NCBI GenBank assembly: GCA_903868455.1
Contig: CAIPVK010000048.1
Coordinates: 1 to 5,689 of the forward strand
Direction: 5' to 3'
DNA: 5,689 nucleotides
From: an uncultured Opitutia bacterium
GTDB taxonomy: Bacteria > Verrucomicrobiota > Verrucomicrobiia > Opitutales > UBA953
Shown: piece after piece, positions 1 through 5,689 of the stretch
Layout: the number at the start of each line of letters is the position of its first letter
How positions within the stretch are numbered: position 1 is the stretch's first letter
Made by a program: the position numbers and the translations under genes
The notes under the pieces: generated by a model
Database searches by the model: none
Seen by the model: the letters and a program-made list of their open reading frames with translations, nothing else
Told to the model about the DNA's origin: nothing

Positions 1-146
1 GCGACGATGTCCTGGTTGATCACGCGCAGGGAGCGGAAGCCCATGTGCGCGGGGTCGTGGTAGTCGGCGAAGCTGAAGCTGTGCCACGTCTTGAGCCAGC
101 CGTGGTCGAAGTGGCCGCGCTCGGCGGAGGGGCGGAGGGTGGGCAT
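1..146 (-). CDS. Pirin-family bicupin protein (YhhW-like), 5' end only
   Basis: The minus-strand frame from ATG (144-146) gives 48 residues starting MPTLRPSAERGHFDHGWLKT and ending RVINQDIV, cut by the window edge. The run RGHFDHGWLKTWHSFSFADY, followed by DPAHMGF and LRVIN, is the characteristic N-terminus of pirin-like proteins of the YhhW type. These are cytoplasmic bicupins, some with quercetin 2,3-dioxygenase activity; the physiological substrate of most members is unknown. The metal-ligand histidines of the first cupin normally lie just past residue 50, so they fall outside the window and activity cannot be judged. The chosen start puts the conserved motif at the usual distance from the N-terminus. 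No Shine-Dalgarno sequence is visible before it; the upstream bases belong to the low-complexity spacer. It is codirectional with proC but 202 bp away, so cotranscription is uncertain. Family assignment is firm, exact function is not. Confidence 0.85.
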   Translation of the reverse strand, partial: MPTLRPSAERGHFDHGWLKTWHSFSFADYHDPAHMGFRSLRVINQDIV

Positions 147-255
147 GGGTGCGAGGAGCGGGGAGCGGGGGGCGAGGTGCGGGAAACGAGATGCCGATAG
201 CCACAAGGGAATAGCTAGGGCTTCAAAAGCAAGGTGCTGGAATCACCAAGCCAAA

Positions 256-269
256 GTCTGCGGACAGAC
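256..269 (-). terminator. Possible weak terminator hairpin after proC
   Basis: In the minus-strand transcript, GTCTG-TCCG-CAGAC forms a 5-bp stem with a 4-nt loop and is followed by TTTGGCTT. It lies about 80 nt past the proC stop, beyond the heptamer array. The stem is short and the T-tract has only three residues, so it could equally be part of the structured core of the intergenic element. No better terminator is visible between proC and the pirin gene. Confidence 0.25.
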
Positions 270-284
270 ACTCCCCTCCCCTCG

Positions 285-347
285 CTCCCCGCTCCTCACT
301 CCCCACTCCTCGCTCCCCACTCCCCGCTCCCCACTCCTCACTCCCCG
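285..347. repeat. Tandem heptamer array, nine units of CTCC(C/T)C(A/G)
   Basis: Read on the plus strand, nine consecutive 7-bp units fit CTCCYCR in perfect register. Only positions 5 (C or T) and 7 (A or G) vary. Degenerate units continue leftwards to 271. The array ends one base before the complement of the proC stop codon (349-351), so in the hemL-proC transcript it would be a G/A-rich 3' tail with several GGGG runs. It resembles in style the short tandemly repeated heptamers (CCCCAGT-like) known from filamentous cyanobacteria, but nothing else here suggests a cyanobacterium. Function is unknown; slipped-strand length variation is likely. Confidence 0.85.
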
Positions 348-348
348 C

Positions 349-1149
349 TTATCGGCTCAGCTCCCTCGCCCTATCCCGCGCGGCCTCGAGCGCCTTGGCG
401 ACCAGGTCGTCGAGGGGCGCGCCTTGAAGGACATCGAGGCCGGCGCGGGTGGTGCCGCCGGGCGAGGTCACCTGGTCTCTCAGTCGCGCGGGCGGCTCGC
501 CCGTGGCGTCGGCCAACGCGAGCGAGCCGACGAAGGTCGTGCGGATGAGGCGGCGGGCGAGCTCGGGCTCGAGGCCGAGGGCGACGGCGCCGCGCTCGTA
601 GGCGGCGAGGAACTCGAAGAAGAAACCGGGGCCGCTGCCGCTCACGGCCGTGACGGCGTCGAGCTGGGACTCGGGGACCTCGAGCGAGTCGCCGAGGCCG
701 CCGAGCACCTGGGCGAGAAGGGCGCGGTCGTCCTCGCCGAGCGGCTGGTCGGACGTCCATGCCGTGATGCCCTGCCCGATCGCGCCGGGCGTGTTGGGCA
801 TGGCGCGGACGATGGAGCGGGCGTCGGGGAAGAAGGCGCGCAGGCGCTCGAGGCGCGTGCCGGCGAGGACGGAGACCACGAGCTTGCCCGCGGCGAGGCG
901 GCCGTAGGCGGCGTCGAGCGAGGGGAAGACCTGGGGCTTGCAGGCGACGATGAGGACATCGGCGCCCTCGAGCAGGGCCCCGGGCGAGGTCGCGAGCCGG
1001 ACGCCGAGCTCCTGGGCGAGCACGAGCGAGGTGGTGCCGGCGCCGCCGATGCAGGCGAGGTCGGCCGGCGCGGCCGCGCGCGAGCGGACGAGGCCGCGGG
1101 CCATCGCCGAGGCCATGCGGCCGGCTCCGAGGAAGGCGAAGCGCGACAT
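349..1149 (-). CDS. proC: Pyrroline-5-carboxylate reductase
   Basis: The 266-residue product is of normal length for ProC (about 265-280). It catalyses the last step of proline synthesis, NAD(P)H-dependent reduction of 1-pyrroline-5-carboxylate to L-proline, in the cytoplasm. The N-terminal Rossmann domain begins FAFLGAGRMASAMARGL, with the nucleotide-binding GAGRM at residues 8-12, then VACKPQV (68-74) and MPNTP (117-121). The helical C-terminal dimerisation and substrate domain carries SGSGPGFFF (170-178) and the family signature DQVTSPGGTT (225-234). The ATG (1147-1149) is the only start that gives a normal Rossmann N-terminus. It lies 2 bp past the hemL stop with no clear Shine-Dalgarno, so translation is probably coupled to hemL. 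The open frame upstream of this ATG runs antiparallel in register through hemL and is not coding. No key residue appears to be missing. Confidence 0.96.
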   Translation of the reverse strand: MSRFAFLGAGRMASAMARGLVRSRAAAPADLACIGGAGTTSLVLAQELGVRLATSPGALLEGADVLIVACKPQVFPSLDAAYGRLAAGKLVVSVLAGTRLERLRAFFPDARSIVRAMPNTPGAIGQGITAWTSDQPLGEDDRALLAQVLGGLGDSLEVPESQLDAVTAVSGSGPGFFFEFLAAYERGAVALGLEPELARRLIRTTFVGSLALADATGEPPARLRDQVTSPGGTTRAGLDVLQGAPLDDLVAKALEAARDRARELSR

Positions 1150-1151
1150 GG

Positions 1152-2432
1152 TCAGAGGGCGCGCACGGCGGCGTCGAGGACCTCGCAGGCGCGGTCGATG
1201 TCCGCGCCCTCGTGGGCGGTGGAGAGGAAGGCCGTCTCGTAGGGCGAGGGCGCGAGGTAGACGCCGGCGTCGAGCGCGTGGCGGAAGACCTTGCGGTAGA
1301 GCTCGCCCTGCGAGGCGACGGCCGTGTCGTAGTCGCGGACGGGGCGGTCGTTGAAGAAGAGCGAGAACATCGAGCCGACCTGGGGGACCTGCAGGGCGAC
1401 GCCCTTGGCCTGGGCCGCGCCGAGGAGGGTGTCGCGCACGCGGCGGCCGAGCGCGTCGAGGCGCGCGTAGGGGTTGTCGCGGCGGAGCTTGCGCACGGCG
1501 GCGAGGCCCGCGGCCATGGCGAGCGGGTTGCCGCTCAGGGTGCCCGCCTGGTAGACGGGCCCGAGCGGCGCGAGGTGGTCCATGATGTCGGCCCGGCCGC
1601 CGAGGGCGCCGACGGGCAGGCCGCCGCCGATGATCTTGCCCATGCAGGTGAGGTCGGGGACGACGTCGTGCAGGCCCTGGGTGCCGGCGAGGGAGAGGCG
1701 GAAGCCCGTCATCACCTCGTCGAAGATGAGCACCGCGCCCTCGCGGGTGCAGAGCGCGCGGAGGGCGGCGAGGAAGCCGGGCTCGGGCAGGATGAGGCCG
1801 ACGTTGGCCGGGAAGGGCTCGAGGATGACGCCCGCGACGGCGCCGGGGTTGGCGGCGAAGGCGGCCTCGACCGAGGCGAGGTCGTTGTAGCGGACGACGA
1901 GGGTGTCGGCCGCGGTGCCCGGCGTGACGCCGGCGGAGTCGGGGTTGCCCTGGGTGAGCGCGCCCGAGCCGGCCTTGACCAGGAGGGAGTCGACGTGGCC
2001 GTGGTAGCAGCCGGAGAACTTCACGATCTTCGGGCGGCCGGTGAAGCCGCGCGCGAGGCGGATGGCGGACATCGTGGCCTCGGTGCCGCTGTTGGTCATG
2101 CGGACCTTCCTGACCGACGGGAAGCAGGCGAGCAGGAGCTCGGCCATCTCGACCTCGAGCGGGTTGGGCGTGCCGAAGCTCGTGCCCTTCTCGAGCGCGG
2201 CGGCGAGGGCGGCGCGGATCTCGGGGTCGTTGTGGCCGTGGATGGCGGGACCCCAGGTGAGGACGAAGTCGATGAGCTCCTTGCCGTCGGCCGTGGTCAG
2301 GCGGGCCTTGTCGGCCTTGGTGGTGAAGAAGGGCGTGCCGCCGACGGAGCGGAAGGCGCGGACGGGCGAGTTGACCCCGCCGGGGATCATCGTCTGGGCG
2401 CGGGCGAAGAGCTCTTCGGAGACGGAGGCCAT
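1152..2432 (-). CDS. hemL: Glutamate-1-semialdehyde 2,1-aminomutase
   Basis: This 426-residue PLP enzyme converts glutamate-1-semialdehyde to 5-aminolevulinate, the second step of the C5 tetrapyrrole pathway. Its length matches E. coli HemL. It opens with EELFARAQTMIPGGVNSPVR, typical of the family. Visible active-site elements are SGTEA (115-119), YHGH (143-146), FDEVMTGFR with the PLP-nitrogen aspartate D238, MGKIIGGG with Schiff-base lysine K266, and the phosphate-side segment AGTLSGNP (296-303). One small departure is EPFPANVG near 205, where many relatives have a GN pair. The frame stays open 23 codons upstream, but that extension runs through the leader hairpins and does not resemble HemL, so ATG 2430-2432 is preferred. 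No Shine-Dalgarno is visible. It is cotranscribed with proC (2-bp gap) and lies 148 bp after dnaK in the same direction. HemA, its usual substrate supplier, is not in the window. Confidence 0.97.
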   Translation of the reverse strand: MASVSEELFARAQTMIPGGVNSPVRAFRSVGGTPFFTTKADKARLTTADGKELIDFVLTWGPAIHGHNDPEIRAALAAALEKGTSFGTPNPLEVEMAELLLACFPSVRKVRMTNSGTEATMSAIRLARGFTGRPKIVKFSGCYHGHVDSLLVKAGSGALTQGNPDSAGVTPGTAADTLVVRYNDLASVEAAFAANPGAVAGVILEPFPANVGLILPEPGFLAALRALCTREGAVLIFDEVMTGFRLSLAGTQGLHDVVPDLTCMGKIIGGGLPVGALGGRADIMDHLAPLGPVYQAGTLSGNPLAMAAGLAAVRKLRRDNPYARLDALGRRVRDTLLGAAQAKGVALQVPQVGSMFSLFFNDRPVRDYDTAVASQGELYRKVFRHALDAGVYLAPSPYETAFLSTAHEGADIDRACEVLDAAVRAL

Positions 2433-2436
2433 CGGC

Positions 2437-2474
2437 GGGGAGCAAAGCCCCCTAGCCTCTCGGAGACAAGGGGG
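2437..2474 (-). promoter_or_regulatory. Two mutually exclusive hairpins in the hemL leader
   Basis: Just before hemL, the minus-strand transcript can fold CCCCCT (2474-2469) onto AGGGGG (2453-2448), with a nested CTC-CGA-GAG inside. Alternatively the same GGGG run can pair with CCCC at 2440-2437 around the loop CTTTGCT. The two structures cannot coexist, and the second ends four bases from the start codon. This geometry is what an attenuator or translational switch would need, but GC-rich spacers yield such pairings by chance. No Shine-Dalgarno, leader peptide or known riboswitch was recognised. Confidence 0.3.
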
Positions 2475-2501
2475 ATTCGGGCGATAGGCGGCGCCAAGCA
2501 A

Positions 2502-2528
2502 GGCGGGGCGCCCGAGGGACGCCCCGCC
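2502..2528 (-). terminator. GC-rich hairpin downstream of dnaK
   Basis: In the minus-strand transcript GGCGGGGCG (2528-2520) pairs perfectly with CGCCCCGCC (2510-2502), a 9-bp stem around a 9-nt loop. It begins about 52 nt past the dnaK stop. The bases that follow, TTGCTTGG, are not a real T-tract, so intrinsic termination is probably partial. It could instead be a 3' mRNA-stabilising hairpin that lets some dnaK transcripts continue into hemL. Confidence 0.5.
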
Positions 2529-2580
2529 GACCCCGTAACTTCCCTTTACTTTGAAATCTGACGTCTGGTTTCTATCCCCA

Positions 2581-4506
<1,926 letters not shown>

Positions 4507-4514
4507 GGTGGTGT

Positions 4515-4532
4515 GGGGGTGGGTGGGTTGGG
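4515..4532 (+). other. Canonical G-quadruplex motif in the dnaK 5' leader DNA
   Basis: The plus strand reads G5-T-G3-T-G3-TT-G3, four G-tracts with loops of 1, 1 and 2 bases, among the most stable kinds of quadruplex sequence. It ends 9 bp from the dnaK start codon. The G-rich strand is the template for dnaK, so the dnaK mRNA carries the complementary C-rich leader. The motif is plainly visible; any effect on transcription is inference. Confidence 0.7.
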
Positions 4533-4552
4533 TTTGTTGGTTAAAGCCACCG

Positions 4553-4579
4553 CCCTTGGTGCAAGGCATGTGCCAAGGG
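4553..4579. promoter_or_regulatory. Inverted repeat over the dnaK promoter, operator candidate
   Basis: CCCTTGG (4553-4559) and CCAAGGG (4573-4579) are perfect 7-bp arms separated by 13 bp. The repeat encloses the sigma-54-like element. It is not CIRCE (TTAGCACTC-N9-GAGTGCTAA), which I do not find in this spacer. It could be a repressor site for dnaK, or a by-product of the promoter's own GG and GC blocks. Confidence 0.35.
4560..4576 (-). promoter_or_regulatory. Sigma-54-type (-24/-12) promoter candidate for dnaK
   Basis: On the minus strand the sequence is TTGGCACATGCCTTGCA. It matches the RpoN consensus TGGCAC-N5-TTGC(A/T) at every core base, with the diagnostic GG and GC dinucleotides exactly 10 bp apart. 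GG lies at 4574-4573 and GC at 4562-4561. Transcription would start near 4549, giving a 5' leader of about 43 nt before the dnaK ATG. No convincing sigma-70 pair was seen for dnaK. Sigma-54 promoters need an enhancer-binding activator, whose gene is not in the window. Confidence 0.55.
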
Positions 4580-4632
4580 GGAACCGGGATTTAAATGGGG
4601 GAAATGGGGGGAATTAGGACAAAAGGAGGGGG
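4577..4632 (+). other. G-tract cluster upstream of the dnaK promoter
   Basis: The plus strand has five runs of three to six G (4577-4581, 4586-4588, 4597-4601, 4606-4611, 4628-4632), separated by 4, 8, 4 and 16 bases. An AT palindrome, ATTTAAAT, sits at 4589-4596. It could form a looser quadruplex or a bent, easily melted segment upstream of dnaK. The loops are longer than in the leader motif, so support is weaker. Confidence 0.35.
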
Positions 4633-4694
4633 AAGCCGTCCGTTGGGGGCGGACAAAGCGCCCACCGCCCGGGCAGTAAATCCGGGACGGGACA

Positions 4695-4707
4695 GGGTGT
4701 CACACCC
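4695..4707. promoter_or_regulatory. Palindrome GGGTGT-C-ACACCC, operator candidate
   Basis: A perfect 6-bp inverted repeat with a single central base lies 8 bp upstream of the hemB -35-like hexamer, and about 146-158 bp upstream of the predicted dnaK transcription start. That distance would suit an enhancer-binding protein acting on a sigma-54 promoter; the position also suits a hemB regulator. I do not recognise it as the site of a particular protein family. Confidence 0.35.
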
Positions 4708-4715
4708 CGCCTGCC

Positions 4716-4744
4716 TTGACCTTTTAGAGGCCGGCGGGGATAAG
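4716..4744 (+). promoter_or_regulatory. Sigma-70-like promoter candidate for hemB
   Basis: TTGACC (4716-4721), a 17-bp spacer and GATAAG (4739-4744) form a fair -35/-10 pair: five of six and four of six consensus bases. Transcription would start near 4751, almost at the hemB ATG, and the -10 would overlap the Shine-Dalgarno. Both signals cannot serve the same transcript, so either this promoter makes a near-leaderless mRNA or the true promoter is further upstream. Confidence 0.3.
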
Positions 4745-4746
4745 GA
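4742..4746 (+). promoter_or_regulatory. hemB ribosome binding site
   Basis: AAGGA stands 7 nt before the ATG at 4754, a normal Shine-Dalgarno position. It fixes the hemB start. It is the only clear Shine-Dalgarno among the five gene starts in the window. Confidence 0.7.
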
Positions 4747-4753
4747 ACGACCC

Positions 4754-5689
4754 ATGGCCCAGGACCTGCCTATCCGCCCCCGCCGCCTCCGGGCGACCGC
4801 CGGCATCCGCGCCTTGGTGGCCGAGACCGACCTCCTGCCCCGCCACCTGATCCAGCCGGTCTTCGTGACCGAGGGCGCCGAGCCCGAGCCCATCGCCTCC
4901 CTGCCCGGACAAAGCCGCGTGCCGCTGGCCAAGCTCGGGGCCAAGTGCGCCGAGCTGCGCGCGCTGGGCATCCGCGGCGTCGCGCTCTTCCCGAAGGTCG
5001 ACGCCGGCCGGAAGTCCGCCGAGGGCGTCGAGGCCCTCAACCCCAACGCCCTCGCCTATCGCGCCATCGCGGCCGCCAAGGCCGGCTCGCCGGAGACCGT
5101 GGTCTTCGCCGACATCGCCCTCGACCCCTACACCTCGCACGGGCACGACGGCATCCTCACGGCGGACGGACGCGACGTGGAGAACGACCGCACGGTCGAG
5201 GTCCTGGCCAAGATGGCCGTCCTGACCGCCCGCGCGGGCGCGGACTTCGTGGCGCCGTCGGACATGATGGACGGGCGCGTGCGCGCCATCCGCGCCGCGC
5301 TCGACGCCGCCGGCCACACCGGCACCGGGATCCTCGCCTACTCCGCCAAGTACGCCTCCGCCTTCTACGGCCCCTTCCGCGATGCGGTCGGCAGCGCGCG
5401 CAAGGCGGGCGAGGCGCCGATCTCGAAGGCGACCTACCAGATGGACCCCGCCAACCGCCGCGAGGCCGTGCGCGAGGCCCTGCTCGACGCCGCCGAGGGC
5501 GCCGACATCCTGATGGTCAAGCCCGCCGGCCCCTACCTCGACATCGTGCGCGAGGTGCGCGACGCGACCGCCCTGCCGCTGGCGGCCTACCAAGTCTCGG
5601 GTGAGTACGCCATGATCGCGGCCGCCGCCGAGCGCGGCTGGCTCGACCTCCGCGCCGCGCGCGACGAATCCCTCCTCGCCCTGCGCCGC
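4754..5689 (+). CDS. hemB: Porphobilinogen synthase (5-aminolevulinate dehydratase), 3' end outside window
   Basis: The frame is open for 312 codons from ATG 4754 to the window edge, starting MAQDLPIRPRRLRATAGIRA and ending ESLLALRR. HemB joins two 5-aminolevulinate molecules into porphobilinogen, the first common step after ALA, as a cytoplasmic oligomer with a TIM-barrel fold. Visible features are FVTEGAEPEPIASLPGQ near the N-terminus, APSDMMDGRV (167-176), Schiff-base lysine K199 in YSAKYAS, TYQMDPAN (227-234), catalytic K256 in LMVKPA, and YQVSGEYAM (279-287). The metal segment reads DIALDPYTSHGHDG (120-133), without the three cysteines of Zn enzymes, as in Mg-dependent Pseudomonas-type HemB. 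Family members of this type are about 330-340 residues, so roughly 20 or more residues are missing. It diverges from dnaK and consumes the product of hemL. Confidence 0.96.
   Translation, partial: MAQDLPIRPRRLRATAGIRALVAETDLLPRHLIQPVFVTEGAEPEPIASLPGQSRVPLAKLGAKCAELRALGIRGVALFPKVDAGRKSAEGVEALNPNALAYRAIAAAKAGSPETVVFADIALDPYTSHGHDGILTADGRDVENDRTVEVLAKMAVLTARAGADFVAPSDMMDGRVRAIRAALDAAGHTGTGILAYSAKYASAFYGPFRDAVGSARKAGEAPISKATYQMDPANRREAVREALLDAAEGADILMVKPAGPYLDIVREVRDATALPLAAYQVSGEYAMIAAAAERGWLDLRAARDESLLALRR

Larger units (their letters stand above)
147..348. repeat. Composite intergenic element: GA/CT low-complexity arms around a structured core
   Basis: This spacer between proC and the pirin gene has no plausible gene. 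Its left part (151-177) is almost all G and A with a few C; its right part (271-347) is the reverse, C and T rich. The arms share a perfect 15-bp inverted match, GAGGAGCGGGGAGCG at 153-167 and its complement at 283-297. Between them, 178-270 drops to about 52% GC against the far richer genes, and holds three small hairpins: GCTT-CAA-AAGC (220-230), GGTG-CTGGAAT-CACC (233-247) and GTCTG-CGGA-CAGAC (256-269). A structured core bounded by inverted low-complexity arms looks like a dispersed intergenic repeat or small non-autonomous element. One copy cannot prove this, and no target-site duplication was found. Confidence 0.5.

Noticed and set aside
271..347. The repeat array as a CRISPR array
   Set aside because: The units are 7 bp, contiguous and without spacers, so this is a tandem microsatellite-like array.
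91..1242. A 383-codon plus-strand frame spanning the repeat spacer and antisense to proC
   Set aside because: It runs through the heptamer array and mirrors proC; the product has no family features.
1150..2445. A HemL-ProC fusion protein suggested by one long frame running through both genes
   Set aside because: That long frame reads hemL out of register as Arg/Pro-rich sequence; real HemL is in another frame with its own TGA at 1152-1154.
2433..2501. A 23-residue N-terminal extension of HemL
   Set aside because: It translates the leader hairpins, is unlike any HemL N-terminus, and the MASVSEELFARAQ start gives the normal length.
1212..2561. A 449-codon plus-strand frame antisense to hemL
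   Set aside because: Low-complexity Gly/Ala/Glu/Asp product that mirrors the hemL codon phase; hemL has full family motifs on the other strand.
4507..4569. A 21-residue N-terminal extension of DnaK
   Set aside because: Its start codon lies inside the predicted promoter, upstream of the likely transcription start, and DnaK proteins begin at MxKxxGIDLGTT.
4507..4753. A CIRCE/HrcA operator upstream of dnaK
   Set aside because: No TTAGCACTC or GAGTGCTAA half-site, even allowing mismatches, was seen on either strand.
4724..5593. A 289-codon minus-strand frame opposite hemB
   Set aside because: Gly/Val/Arg-rich shadow of hemB; the plus-strand frame carries both catalytic lysines and all HemB motifs.

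Overview
The window is bacterial chromosome, very GC-rich, with coding third positions almost entirely G or C. It holds four full or nearly full housekeeping genes and the start of a fifth. In order along the minus strand (right to left) they are dnaK (Hsp70 chaperone), hemL (glutamate-1-semialdehyde aminomutase), proC (pyrroline-5-carboxylate reductase) and the first 48 codons of a pirin-family bicupin. hemB (porphobilinogen synthase) diverges from dnaK on the plus strand and runs off the right edge about 20 residues short of its expected end. The Gram-negative-type DnaK (N-terminal-quadrant insert present), the C5 (glutamate) route to 5-aminolevulinate, the Mg-type HemB and the overall flavour of the proteins fit a GC-rich Gram-negative. 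My best guess is Verrucomicrobiota (Opitutae-like), from general resemblance only.

Region by region. 1-146: pirin 5' end, minus strand. 147-348: a 202-bp spacer with G/A-rich and C/T-rich low-complexity arms around a core of about 93 bp that is much less GC-rich (about 52% GC) and contains three small hairpins; the right arm includes nine perfect-register heptamers CTCC(C/T)C(A/G) ending one base from the proC stop codon. 349-1149: proC. 1152-2432: hemL, only 2 bp before proC, so the two are almost certainly cotranscribed. 2433-2580: dnaK-hemL spacer with a strong 9-bp GC hairpin lacking a good T-tract, then two mutually exclusive hairpins next to the hemL start. 2581-4506: dnaK. 4507-4753: the shared dnaK/hemB divergent control region. 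4754-5689: hemB, truncated by the window.

Two successive heme-pathway steps flank the chaperone: HemL makes 5-aminolevulinate and HemB condenses two of them to porphobilinogen. HemL and ProC both act on glutamate semialdehydes (1- and 5-semialdehyde respectively), which gives their tight coupling some metabolic logic.

The most interesting part is the dnaK control region. I see no CIRCE operator. There is a near-consensus sigma-54 (-24/-12) element with exact GG-N10-GC spacing, placed to give a 5' leader of about 43 nt. It lies inside a 7-bp inverted repeat, and next to it is a canonical short-loop G-quadruplex motif on the dnaK template strand. I found no new multi-gene system; the coding content is ordinary, and the items worth checking are regulatory and repetitive.
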